A stretch of DNA of 64,000 nt from TK10-74A sp965217625 (lineage in GTDB: Bacteria; Chloroflexota; Dehalococcoidia; Bin125). Within the stretch, counting starts at the first letter, position 1, and each line of letters begins with the position of its first letter. Of this stretch, positions 54,265 to 62,645 are shown piece by piece. The notes under the pieces were generated by a model. That model saw only the letters and a list, made by a program, of their open reading frames with translations. It had not been told where the DNA came from and did not search any database. The DNA lies in NCBI GenBank assembly GCA_965217625.1, contig OZ244557.1:1054001-1118000 (forward strand), given 5' to 3'. The position numbers were made by a program, and so were the translations under genes.

Positions 54265-56070
54265 TCAGGCGATGCTGAGCTCCTGCAGCTTGGCGTCCGG
54301 CACCACGCCGTCCTCCCAGCCGCGCGCCTCGTAGTACTCGGCCTTCATCTCGTCCAGCTCGCAGACCGAGTTCGCGGCGGCGCCGGTGCCGGGCTCCTTG
54401 AGGAAGCGCTCCGGCAGGGAGTCGTCCTTGCCGTCGAAGCCGGCCAGGTTGTTGAAGCGCCGCTCCAGGTTGTAGATGCGCTCGCCGGTGGTCATGACGT
54501 CCTCCTCGCTGAAGGGGACGCCGACGATCGCCTCGTACTGCTGGGCGTACTCCGCGGCGCCCTCGGCGAAGGCGGAGAACTTGCAGAGGTCCAGCGAGTC
54601 GCCGAAGGCGTGCAGGTCCTGGAAGATCTTGAGCAGCGCGCCCTTGCCCTCCCACGCCAGGGGGTCCGTCTTCACGGGGATGCCCAGGATCTCGGAGGCC
54701 GGGGTGTAGCCGCGCAGGTGGCAGGCGCCGCGGTTGCTGGTCGCGTAGCCGAGGCCCTCGCCCTTGAGGGCGCGCGGGTCGTAGGCGGCGACGGCCTGGC
54801 CCTTGACGGCCATCGCGATCTCGGGGTGGCCGTAGGAGGCGGCGGCCTGCGCCGTGCCCAGGCCCAGGGCGTCGCCCGGACCCTCGCGCATCGCCATCTG
54901 CTCGGCCAGCTTGACCATGCCGGCGCCGTCGCCCCAGCCGAGGCCGGGTCCGGGGACGTAGCCCTTCTCGCTGGCCTCCATGTACATGGAGATGACGTTG
55001 CCGATCTCGATCGCGTCCATGCCGTGGTCGTTGCACTGATCGATGATCTTGGCGACCACGCCGGCGTCGTCGTTGCCGCAGTTGGCCCCCAGCGACCAGG
55101 CCGGCTCGTACTCGAAGGACTCCATGCGCAGGCCCTTGTAGGGGCCCTCGGTGATCTCGACTTCCTTCTTGCAGGCCACCGGGCAGGCGTGGCAGGTGGG
55201 CTCGCTGACCAGGATCGTCTCGCGGATCGTCTCGCCGCTGAGCTTTTCGGCGCCCTCGAAGGTGGTCTCCTGGGAGTTCTTCGTGCCCATGCCGCCCATC
55301 GCGTTAACGACGTTGGTGAGCACGTTCGTGCCGTAGACGGAGAGGCCGCCGGTGTTGGGGCCGGTGACCTCGCTGTCCATGATGGCCTTGAGCGCGACCC
55401 GGTGGGCGGCCCGCCACTTCTCGCGGTCCGCGGCCTTGGGCATCGTGCTCTTGTCGCCCTTGACCACGACCGCCTTGAGGTTCTTCATCCCGGCGACGGC
55501 GCCGGTGCCGCCGCGCCCGGCCACGCGGTCGTCCTCGTTCACGAAGCAGGAGAACAGCACCCCGTTCTCGCCCGCCTGGCCGATCGCCATGACGGAGAGG
55601 TTCTTGCCGTAGCGGTCGTTCAGGATCGAGAGCGTCTCGTGCACGCCCTTGCCCCAGAGGTCGCCGGCCGGCCGCAACTCGACGACGCCGTTCTCGACGT
55701 AGGCGTAGACCGGCTCCTCCGACTTCCCGGTGAAGAGCACCGCGTCGAAGCCGGCCCAGCGCAGCCGCGCCGCGCTCCAGCCGCCCATGTGGCTGTCGAT
55801 CACGGTGCCGGTCAACGGCGACTTGGTGACGAAGGCCAGGCGGCCGCTCATCGTCGCTTCCGTGCCGGTCAGCGGTCCGTTGACCAGGCCCAGCAGGTTG
55901 TCGGGGCTGCTGGGGTCGGTGGCCGGGTCGTTGTCGTAGACGTACTTCACGCCCAGGCCGCGGGCGCCGATATAGAGCCGGGCGTCCTCCTCGTTGATGC
56001 CTTCGTACTCGACGCTGCCGCTCGACAGGTCGATGCGTGCGACGTGATCCGCGTATCCACCCAGTGCCAT
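54265..56070 (-). CDS. aldehyde:ferredoxin oxidoreductase (tungsten/molybdenum)
   Basis: This 601-residue enzyme belongs to the AOR family, which oxidises aldehydes to acids and passes electrons to ferredoxin, using a bis-pterin tungsten (rarely Mo) centre and one 4Fe-4S cluster. The cluster cysteines are visible: Cys293, Cys296 and Cys300 in CHACPVACKK, and Cys496 in LDLCKF. GRGGTGAVAGMKNLKAVVVKG and the RGACHLRGY segment match the pterin-binding regions. GGGGGAT precedes the ATG at 56070. A MoaD-like gene follows. The presence of this oxygen-sensitive enzyme suggests low-oxygen metabolism or protection. Aldehyde substrate unknown. Confidence 0.95.
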   Translation of the reverse strand: MALGGYADHVARIDLSSGSVEYEGINEEDARLYIGARGLGVKYVYDNDPATDPSSPDNLLGLVNGPLTGTEATMSGRLAFVTKSPLTGTVIDSHMGGWSAARLRWAGFDAVLFTGKSEEPVYAYVENGVVELRPAGDLWGKGVHETLSILNDRYGKNLSVMAIGQAGENGVLFSCFVNEDDRVAGRGGTGAVAGMKNLKAVVVKGDKSTMPKAADREKWRAAHRVALKAIMDSEVTGPNTGGLSVYGTNVLTNVVNAMGGMGTKNSQETTFEGAEKLSGETIRETILVSEPTCHACPVACKKEVEITEGPYKGLRMESFEYEPAWSLGANCGNDDAGVVAKIIDQCNDHGMDAIEIGNVISMYMEASEKGYVPGPGLGWGDGAGMVKLAEQMAMREGPGDALGLGTAQAAASYGHPEIAMAVKGQAVAAYDPRALKGEGLGYATSNRGACHLRGYTPASEILGIPVKTDPLAWEGKGALLKIFQDLHAFGDSLDLCKFSAFAEGAAEYAQQYEAIVGVPFSEEDVMTTGERIYNLERRFNNLAGFDGKDDSLPERFLKEPGTGAAANSVCELDEMKAEYYEARGWEDGVVPDAKLQELSIA

Positions 56071-56215
56071 GGTGATCCCCCAATTCGGCTGCGCAGTCCG
56101 CCGGTGCGACTGCTGCGCCGATAATAGCCTGACTGCGCCTTCCGCGCGCAGGCCCGGCGTCCTGCTTCTCCGATGTTCCCGTGATCCGGCTCTGAGCACG
56201 CTTCTGGCCGCCGTC

Positions 56216-57226
56216 CTAGACGCGGTGGCGATGCGGCCCGAAGTTCGCCTCGTAGAAGGGGGAGACCATGCGCCCGGGCGGCACGATGGCGTCGATGCGG
56301 GCGCGATCCTCGTCGCTGATCGTGACCGCGGCGGCGCCCAGGTTGTCCTGCAACTGCTCGACGGTGCGCGGGCCGATGATCGCACTGGCGACGCCCGGCT
56401 GCTGCTCGCACCAGGCCAGCGCGAGCTGCGCCAGCGTGCAGCCCTTGTCGCGCGCGATCGGCGCGAGCGCGTCGACGACGTCGAAGACGCCGTCCACCCA
56501 GCGCGCCTTCTGCTGGGCCCGCAGGCCGCCTTGGCCGAAGCGGCTGTCGGCGGGGGGCGGCTCGCCGCGGGAGTACTTGCCGGTCAGCAGCCCGCCGGCC
56601 AGCGGGCTCCAGGGGATCAGGCCGACGCCGAAGGTCTGCGCCATCGGGATCAGCTCCCGCTCGATGCGCCGGTCGAGGAGGTTGTAGGGCGGCTGCTCGG
56701 TGACGAAGCGATTGAGGCCGTACTCTTTCGACGCCCAGAGCGCCTCGACCACCTGCCAGGCGGCGAAGGTGCTGCTGCCGATGTAGCGCACCTTGCCGGC
56801 GGTCACGAGGTCGTCGAGGGCGCGCAGCGTCTCGTCGATGGCGATGCCCGGCCGCGGGCGGTGGATCTGGTAGAGGTCGATGTAGTCGGTGTCCAGCCGG
56901 CGCAGGCTGGCCTCGCACTGCTGGATGATGTGACGCCGGCTGTTGCCCTGCATGTTGGGGTCCTCGGCGTCCATCGTGCCGTGCACCTTGGTCGCCAGGA
57001 CGACGCGGTCGCGGGCGCCCAGCGTCTTCAGGGCGACGCCGGTGGCCTCCTCGCTGCGGCCCAGGTTGTAGACGTTGGCCGTGTCGAAGAAGTTGACGCC
57101 GCCGTCGAGGGCCTGCGCGACGATCTCGTTCGTCGCCTGCTGGTCGGTGCGGCCACCGAACATCATGCAACCCAGACAGATGCTGCTGACCTGCACGCCG
57201 GTGCGGCCGAGCGCTCGGAACTCCAT
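56216..57226 (-). CDS. aldo/keto reductase
   Basis: This 336-residue NADPH-dependent reductase has the AKR barrel with FRALGRTGVQVSSICLGCMMFGG at the start, Asp and Tyr of the tetrad in NFFDTANVYNLGRSEEATG, Lys in VVLATKVHG and His in IDLYQIHRP. The cofactor loop is IIGPRTVEQLQDNLGA. GGAGG lies eight bases before the ATG at 57226, so this start is better than the ATG at 57241. It lies 145 bases upstream of the AOR gene on the same strand. AOR and AKR together would interconvert aldehydes with acids or alcohols; that link is inference. Confidence 0.92.
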   Translation of the reverse strand: MEFRALGRTGVQVSSICLGCMMFGGRTDQQATNEIVAQALDGGVNFFDTANVYNLGRSEEATGVALKTLGARDRVVLATKVHGTMDAEDPNMQGNSRRHIIQQCEASLRRLDTDYIDLYQIHRPRPGIAIDETLRALDDLVTAGKVRYIGSSTFAAWQVVEALWASKEYGLNRFVTEQPPYNLLDRRIERELIPMAQTFGVGLIPWSPLAGGLLTGKYSRGEPPPADSRFGQGGLRAQQKARWVDGVFDVVDALAPIARDKGCTLAQLALAWCEQQPGVASAIIGPRTVEQLQDNLGAAAVTISDEDRARIDAIVPPGRMVSPFYEANFGPHRHRV

Positions 57227-57360
57227 GTCGTCTGCCTCCACATCTTCACGGCGTGCGACGTTGATTCGCGCCGCCGGACTCCGATTCTAGTCGTCGCCGC
57301 CCCGGGCGTGCGCTAGCGTCGAGTCACGGGCGGCGGGCGCGGCGATCGGAGCAGGCGGCG

Positions 57361-58239
57361 ATGGCGATCGAGACGGTCGAATTCGGACGCACCGGCCACG
57401 CGAGCACCCGCGTGCTGTTCGGCGCGGCCGCGCTCGCGCGGGCGGACCAGGCGACGGCCGACCGCACCATGGAGTTGATCCTGGAGCACGGCGTCAACCA
57501 CATCGACGTCGCGCGCGGCTACGGCGACGCGGAGCGGCTGCTGGGCCCCTGGATGGAGACGCACCGCGACCGCTTCTTCCTCGCCACGAAGACGCCCTCG
57601 CGGGACTACGCCGGGGCGCTGTCGGACATCCGCGACTCGCTGGCGCGGCTGCGCACCGACCAGCTGGACCTGATCCAGCTGCACAGCCTCAACCACCCCG
57701 ACGAGTGGGACCAGGCGCTGGGCCCCGGCGGGGCGCTGGCAGCGGCCCAGGAGGCGCGCGCGCTGGGCTTGGTGCGCTTCATCGGCGTGACCGGCCACAA
57801 CTGGACGATCGCGGCGCAGCATTACCGCGCCCTGCAGCGCTTCGACTTCGACTCGGTGCTGCTGCCCTGGAACTGGTTCATGCGCGGCTCGCCGCGCTAC
57901 GCGGCGGACTTCGAGCGGACGCTGGCGCTGTGCCGCGAGCGCCGTGTCGCCGTGCAGACGATCAAGTCGCTGGCCCGCGGCGCCTGGGCGGCGGGCGGCC
58001 GCCGCACGCATTCGACCTGGTACCAGCCGCTGGAGGATCCGGCCGACATCCGCCTCGCAGTGCGCTGGATCCTGGGGCGGCGGGAGGGCGCGTCGGGGCC
58101 GTTCCTCAACTCGACCGGCGACGTGAGCCTGCTCCCGGTCCTGCTGGAGGCGGCGGCGGAGGGCGGCCCGGGCCCCAGCGACGACGAGATGCGCGCCCTG
58201 GCCGAGCGCGTCGGCATGGCGTCCATCTTCGGCATCTGA
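57361..58239 (+). CDS. aldo/keto reductase
   Basis: This 292-residue AKR is shorter than the one at 56216 and diverges from it. It has IETVEFGRTGHASTRVLFGAAALARADQ, the tetrad Asp/Tyr in NHIDVARGYGDAERLLGPWM, Lys in FFLATKTPS and His in LDLIQLHSLNHP. The PLPWNWF region replaces part of the usual NADP loop. The last 13 codons plus downstream sequence reappear twice beyond the gene (58470-58519 and 58711-58785), separated by hairpins and a tmRNA-like 3' end. Confidence 0.9.
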   Translation: MAIETVEFGRTGHASTRVLFGAAALARADQATADRTMELILEHGVNHIDVARGYGDAERLLGPWMETHRDRFFLATKTPSRDYAGALSDIRDSLARLRTDQLDLIQLHSLNHPDEWDQALGPGGALAAAQEARALGLVRFIGVTGHNWTIAAQHYRALQRFDFDSVLLPWNWFMRGSPRYAADFERTLALCRERRVAVQTIKSLARGAWAAGGRRTHSTWYQPLEDPADIRLAVRWILGRREGASGPFLNSTGDVSLLPVLLEAAAEGGPGPSDDEMRALAERVGMASIFGI

Positions 58240-58275
58240 AGCCCGGCGGCGCCCCGCGAGTCCGCCGTCCGCCGC
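58201..58275 (+). repeat. AKR 3'-end repeat, copy 1 (in the intact gene)
   Basis: This stretch holds the last codons of the AKR gene (ERVGMASIFGI and stop) and 36 bases after it. The 50 bases 58201-58250 match 58470-58519 at about 46 positions and 58711-58760 at about 47. Weaker similarity to the third copy extends to 58275 (offset 510). Confidence 0.85.
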
Positions 58276-58298
58276 CGGCGGCAGCGTACCAGCCCCGG

Positions 58299-58355
58299 GC
58301 GGCACGCCATGGAGCGGACGCAGAAGCGCCCCCGACTTGGTATCGTCGGGGGCGC
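58299..58355 (+). repeat. 57-base direct repeat with hairpin, copy 1
   Basis: Positions 58299-58355 match 58515-58571 at about 55 of 57 bases. The last 30 bases (58326-58355) form a perfect 11-bp stem GCGCCCCCGAC/GTCGGGGGCGC with loop TTGGTATC. In copy 2 the only stem change turns A-T into G-T, which still pairs in RNA. This suggests the folded RNA, perhaps a terminator or processing signal, is what is conserved. Confidence 0.85.
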
Positions 58356-58363
58356 AGGTCTGT

Positions 58364-58436
58364 GGGGCTGCCGCTGGTGCGGGCCGTGGGGTCTTGACAG
58401 TCTCCGGCGGGGGTTCGATCCCCCCCAGCTCCACCA
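58364..58436 (+). ncRNA. 73-base tmRNA/tRNA-like element, probably a remnant
   Basis: The 3' part is a complete T-arm (GGGGG, loop TTCGATC, CCCCC at 58409-58425) followed by CAGCTCC and ACCA to 58436. This is how bacterial tmRNAs and some tRNAs end. The 5' part at 58364 is GGGGCTG, which pairs fully with CAGCTCC including a G-U at the third pair, the alanine identity element of tmRNA and tRNA-Ala. Then CCGCTGG follows, like the tmRNA 5' end. No D-arm or normal anticodon arm can be formed in the 30 bases between, and no tag frame is present. It is best read as a deleted tmRNA or an integration-site copy of its 3' end. Confidence 0.5.
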
Positions 58437-58469
58437 GGATGGTAGCACGTCGTCGCCGCCGCCGCCACA

Positions 58470-58519
58470 GCCGAGCGCGTCGGCTTGGCGCCCATCTTCG
58501 GCATCTGAAGCCGAGCGGC
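58470..58519 (+). pseudogene. AKR 3'-end repeat, copy 2
   Basis: This translates to AERVGLAPIFGI plus stop, nearly the same as the intact end AERVGMASIFGI. Nothing of the rest of an AKR gene is present upstream; the sequence before it is GC-rich repeat-like DNA after the tmRNA-like element. Confidence 0.8.
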
Positions 58520-58571
58520 ACGCCGTGGAGCGGACGCAGAAGCGCCCCCGGCTTGGTATCGTCGGGGGCGC
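58515..58571 (+). repeat. 57-base direct repeat with hairpin, copy 2
   Basis: This is the second copy of the unit at 58299-58355. The hairpin is 58542-58571. It is followed by CTGGGGGTCGCCCG and unrelated sequence instead of the tmRNA-like element, so the repeat unit ends at the hairpin. Confidence 0.85.
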
Positions 58572-58710
58572 TGGGGGTCGCCCGTTATCGGGTGACGGCT
58601 GCGGATCCTACCGCGTACCCGAGGCCCGCAGTTCGTCGGGGTCAGATACCGACTCACAGCATAGTGTAGACCAAATCGTCGTCGTCTTCACCACAGCCGA
58701 CAGCGCCATG

Positions 58711-58785
58711 GCCGACCGCGTCGGCATGACGTCCATCTTCGGCATCTGAAGCCTGGCGGCCGCCGGGGAGTCCGGCGTCCGCCCG
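58711..58785 (+). pseudogene. AKR 3'-end repeat, copy 3
   Basis: This translates to ADRVGMTSIFGI plus stop and continues with a diverged copy of the sequence after the intact gene. It ends just before the selenoprotein stop at 58792, in the other direction. Apart from the repeats and the tmRNA-like element, 58240-58791 holds no gene. Confidence 0.8.
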
Positions 58786-58791
58786 GCGCGG

Positions 58792-59958
58792 CTAGCGCTG
58801 GCCCGGCGCCATGTAGAACCAGATCCCCTGCTGCGCGCCCTGCCGCTTGATCTCCGCCCGCGCCGCCAGCAGCATCGCCCCGGCCTCGGTCTTCTCGAAG
58901 AACCAGGCTTCGGCGCCGCGCGGGCCCGGCGCGGGACCGTCGGTCAACTCCAGCGCCGCTTCCTCGTAGTAGGAGCGGATGTCGAGCGACACCGCCACGG
59001 TGTTCTTGCCGGGCAGCGGCACCGACTTCCACTCGGCCCCGTCGGCGATCTGCTGCAGGGCGGCCAGCGCCTCAGGCACGCCGTCCGCGTCCAGCGCGCG
59101 GCCCACGTTCGTGACGCCGCGGCGGGCGCGGGAGCGGTCGTAGGCGGCGCGAATCCCCCGCGCCTCATCGACGGCGGGCGGCAGGTCGGGGTCGAAGCGC
59201 GCCGGCATCGGGCAGCTGATCGGCTGCTCATCGGCGACGATGGTCTCGGGGTGGTCTTCCAGCACCGGGCCGGACTCGCGTTCAAGCAGCGCGAAGGCCC
59301 GGCGCAAGACATCGTGCTGGAAGACGGCGTCGTTCGGCTTGCCCAGCGGGCGTCCGAGCGGGAACTCGCAGTGCAGCACGCGGGGGGGCCGCATCCGCTC
59401 CGGCATGGCCCGGATGCCAGTGATCGCGACCGTCGACAGGCCGGCGGCCTCGAAGACGTGGGCGAGCGTACAGACCGTACGCGTGCAGAGCGGTCAAACG
59501 GGGGTCAGCAGCACGACGTCGACGCCGTCGGCCTTCATCGCGGCGGCGCAGGCGGGGCCGCCGTCCAGCCGCACCGTGGCGACGTCGTCCGGCTGGTTGC
59601 CGGCGAAGGTGAAGTGCCGCGGCGCGACCGAGCCGATCGTGCCGTCGGCGGCCAGCTCATCGAGCCGGTCCAGCGGATAGACCACGTTGGGGTCGATCGT
59701 GAAGCCGGAGCGATCGAAGTTCTGACTCCAGTGCCCCAGGACCAGCGCACGCTGGCTCGCGTCGAGGACGCCGTAGCTGGTCGCAAAGGGGGTGAGGGCC
59801 TCGCCGCCCTCCGGGTGCAGCGCGGCCGTCGTCACGACGGCGACGCGCGCCTCGGACAGCGGCGGCGGCGGCGTCCAGGCCGTCTCGGCGAACTCGGGCA
59901 CGGGCAGCGTCGACACGTGCGCGCGCAGCATCGTGTCGCCCAGTGGTTTCGCAGGCAT
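58792..59958 (-). CDS. selenoprotein of the PrdB/GrdB reductase family (in-frame TGA = Sec)
   Basis: This is one gene of 388 residues with selenocysteine at residue 155 (TGA at 59496-59494). Before it, RVAVVTTAALHPEGG and FTIDPNVVYPLDRLDELAADGTIG are typical of the N-terminal domain of the proline/glycine reductase selenoproteins; then comes GVDVVLLTPV, the TGA, and PLCTRTVCTLAHVFEAAGLST in the same frame. The resulting U-P-L-C motif (Sec155, Cys158, with Cys163 nearby) matches the redox site of this family, and PrdB has its Sec at nearly the same residue number. A SECIS-like hairpin follows. The C-terminal 230 residues are an extension absent from PrdB. GGAG precedes the ATG at 59958. Reaction unknown: no partner prd or grd genes are nearby. 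Confidence 0.88.
59466..59482 (-). promoter_or_regulatory. bacterial SECIS apical hairpin after the Sec TGA
   Basis: On the minus strand the bases GCGTAC, GGTCT, GTACGC form a perfect 6-bp stem with a 5-base loop. The loop starts 17 bases after the TGA at 59496-59494. In E. coli fdhF the SelB-binding loop GGUCU starts 18 bases after the UGA. The loop sequence is the same and the spacing almost the same. Confidence 0.85.
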
Positions 59959-60062
59959 GGGGGGCTCCAATCGTGTCGCGCCTTATCGTGACGCGCCTGC
60001 CGCCCCGGCGCTCGACGGGCGCGCCGGGGATCCTCAGTGTAGTACCGGCGCGGTGGCTGGGC

Positions 60063-62501
60063 TCACTCCAGCGCCCCGCAGGCGGAGAGATCGGCGATCT
60101 CCTCGTCGTCCATTCCCAGTATATCGCGCAGGATCTCGGCCGTGTGCTGACCGATCATGTGCGCCGGGCGCATCCGCAGCGGCGCGTCGGGCAGCCGGAA
60201 GGCGTGCGCCAGGGCCCGGTAGGGGCCGATGTCCGGGTGCTCCACGGTCTGCCAGAAGCCGCGATGGGCGAGCTGCGGATCCCACTCCATCAATTCCTCG
60301 CCGCGGGCCACCTCGCCGGCCGGGACGCCCGCGTCCTGCAGCAGGCGGGTGACCTCGTCTGGGCGGCGGTCGCGCGTCCAGGTGCGGATGTGGCGGTCGA
60401 GTTCGTCCTCGTGCTGCTTGCGCCCGGCGAGCGTGGCGAAGCGGGGATCGTGCGTCCAGGGCGGCGAGCCGATCACCCGCACGAAGGCCTGCCACTCGTC
60501 GTCGCTGAAGACGGCGATCGTGCACCAGCGGTCGCCGCTGCACGGGTAGACCCCATGCGGCGCGGCCGCGACGTGGCGGTTGCCCAGCCGCCACGGCACG
60601 CGGCCGTTGGTGAAGTAGTCGAGCATGAGCGGGGCCGTCAGGGTCACGGCGGCTTCGAACTGCGAGACGTCGTAGTAGCCGCCGCGGCCGGTGCGGCGCT
60701 GGTGATCGACCGCGGCCAGCAGCAGCGTCGTGTTGAAGCGCGGCGAGATGAAGTCGGTCAGCACGCTGACGTCCTGGGGCGCCTCGTCCGGCGGGCCCGA
60801 GAGGTGATGCAAACCGGCCAGCGCGACGAAGTGGGTGCCGCCGCCCTTGACCGCCCGGTGCGGCCCCGTCTCCCCCTGACCGCTGCACGTGAGCACGATG
60901 ATGTCGGGCTTGATCGCGCGCAGATCCTCGTCGCCGAAGCCCATCCGCTGCATCACGTCGGCGCCGAAGTTGTCGAACACGATGTCCGCCCAGGCCACCA
61001 GCCGCCGCGCGACCGCCTTACCCTCTTCGCTGCGCAGGTTCAGCGTGATGCCCCGGTGGCTGGTGCGCCGCTGCGCGTGGTCGCCGCCGCGGTTGACCCC
61101 GAAGACCCCGTCCTTGTGCGGCCCCACCAGGCGGATCGAGTCGGGCCGGGTGACGGACTCGATCGTCACGACGGTGGCCCCGTAGTCGGCGAGCGGGCGC
61201 GTCGTGACCGGTCCCGTCATGAACCAGCCGAAGTCGAGCACCTTGATGCCGGCCAGCGGCTTCGAGTCGGGCGTTGCGGGCGGCGGAGCCGTGCCATTCA
61301 CAGGGGCGGCGGGTGACGGGAGGGCGGGCAGGATCTCCGCGTTGTGCTCACCGATCAGCGGCGCGCGGCGCCGCAGCGTGGGCGGCGCGCCGTGGCCCAC
61401 GGCCCAGGGGCCGGGATAGGTCAGCTGCTCACCGAGGTCGTCGTGCTCCAGGGGCTGCCAGAAGTCGCGCGCGAGCAGCTGTGGGCTCACGGCGAGGTCG
61501 GCGGCGTTCTGCACCGGGATGATGCCCATCCCCGCTCCCATGCTCCACTCGTAGATCTCCGTCTTGGTGTGGGAGCGGAAGAAGCGCGCGGTGAGGTTGA
61601 CCACCGCATCGAACACTTCCTGCGTGATCGTGTCGACCGTCAGCAGCTCCCAGTCGATGGCGGTCACGACCGGGTCCTCGAAGCCCTCCGCGGCCATCCA
61701 GGCGAACAGCGGACCGGTGCGCTCGTTGCCCCGGTTGCCGGACCAGATGACGTTGACGACGTGGCCGTCCTTGCAGGGCCAGGTCCAGGGGAAGTTGAGC
61801 GCGAGCGGGCGCTGCCCCATCAGCCGGTTGACGCCCTGCATGTCCCAGGTCGCGAGGATCTGGTAGGTGGACTGCACCACCGAGTCGCGGATCGCCACGT
61901 CCACGTGCTGACCGCGCCCGCTGCGCAGCCGCTGATGCAGCGCCACCATCGCGCCCACCGCGGCGTCGCCGCCGGCTAGCATGCAGGACATCGAGTGATG
62001 GCTGACGTGGTAGGGCGGGCCTTCGGGCGGGCCGCAGATCGACATGTGCCCGCCCAGCGCCCAGGCCACGATGTCGGGGGCCTTGTAGTCGCGGTAGGGG
62101 CCGGTCTGCCCGAAGGGGCTGATGGAGACCAGGATGCAGCGCGGGTTGATGCGCTGCAGGGCGTCGAAGCCGAAACCCAGCGCCTCCATGCGGCCGGGCG
62201 CGAAGGACTCCACCACGATGTCCGCCGTCGCGACGAGGGCCGCGAACTGCGCCTTGCCGGCGGGCGCCTCAAGGTCGATCGTGACGCCGCGCTTGTTGGC
62301 GTTGAAGGCGAACCAGTAGAGGCTCTTCTCGGGGTCGGGCTCGTCGTGGTAGTAGGGCGCGATGCGGCGGGCGGGGTCGCCGCCCGGCGGCTCGACTTTG
62401 ATGACGTCCGCGCCGAGATCGGCGAGAATGCGGCCGGTGAGGAAGCCGGCCTCGTTCGTCAGGTCGAGCACGCGGTAGGGGCTGAGCATGCCGTCGGACA
62501 T
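60063..62501 (-). CDS. double-domain type III CoA-transferase (CaiB/BaiF)
   Basis: This 812-residue protein is a second two-domain CoA-transferase, not closely similar to the one at 27168. Domain 1 opens with LSPYRVLDLTNEAGFLTGRILADLGADVIKVEPPGGD; domain 2, after a Pro/Ala linker near residue 400, with LAGIKVLDFGWFMTGPVTTRPLADYGATVVTIE. Each has the catalytic aspartate (GQHVDVAIRDS and GYYDVSQFEA). The ATG at 62501 gives the family start; no clear ribosome site is seen before it. It lies 92 bases upstream of the selenoprotein gene on the same strand, and may be transcribed with it. Substrate unknown. Confidence 0.9.
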   Translation of the reverse strand: MSDGMLSPYRVLDLTNEAGFLTGRILADLGADVIKVEPPGGDPARRIAPYYHDEPDPEKSLYWFAFNANKRGVTIDLEAPAGKAQFAALVATADIVVESFAPGRMEALGFGFDALQRINPRCILVSISPFGQTGPYRDYKAPDIVAWALGGHMSICGPPEGPPYHVSHHSMSCMLAGGDAAVGAMVALHQRLRSGRGQHVDVAIRDSVVQSTYQILATWDMQGVNRLMGQRPLALNFPWTWPCKDGHVVNVIWSGNRGNERTGPLFAWMAAEGFEDPVVTAIDWELLTVDTITQEVFDAVVNLTARFFRSHTKTEIYEWSMGAGMGIIPVQNAADLAVSPQLLARDFWQPLEHDDLGEQLTYPGPWAVGHGAPPTLRRRAPLIGEHNAEILPALPSPAAPVNGTAPPPATPDSKPLAGIKVLDFGWFMTGPVTTRPLADYGATVVTIESVTRPDSIRLVGPHKDGVFGVNRGGDHAQRRTSHRGITLNLRSEEGKAVARRLVAWADIVFDNFGADVMQRMGFGDEDLRAIKPDIIVLTCSGQGETGPHRAVKGGGTHFVALAGLHHLSGPPDEAPQDVSVLTDFISPRFNTTLLLAAVDHQRRTGRGGYYDVSQFEAAVTLTAPLMLDYFTNGRVPWRLGNRHVAAAPHGVYPCSGDRWCTIAVFSDDEWQAFVRVIGSPPWTHDPRFATLAGRKQHEDELDRHIRTWTRDRRPDEVTRLLQDAGVPAGEVARGEELMEWDPQLAHRGFWQTVEHPDIGPYRALAHAFRLPDAPLRMRPAHMIGQHTAEILRDILGMDDEEIADLSACGALE

Positions 62502-62645
62502 GGCGGGAGTGTAGCCGTCCGCCGCTCCACGCGCCCGCGGACCCGGCGCGGCGCGCGGCCGAAGCGTCGGCCCGCTTGCGGCGCGCCCGGCCGGGTGGGA
62601 GACTCGGCAGGTCCGCAAGTCGCGACGCACTGGAGCTAGATCGCC

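Noticed and set aside
58364..58436. A normal tRNA gene
   Set aside because: The acceptor and T-arm are good, but no D-arm or seven-base anticodon loop with a usual stem can be drawn.
58792..59970. Two separate genes or a pseudogene split by a stop codon
   Set aside because: The frames are the same, the stop is TGA at the expected redox position, and a SECIS-like hairpin with the GGTCT loop follows. Selenocysteine explains all of it.
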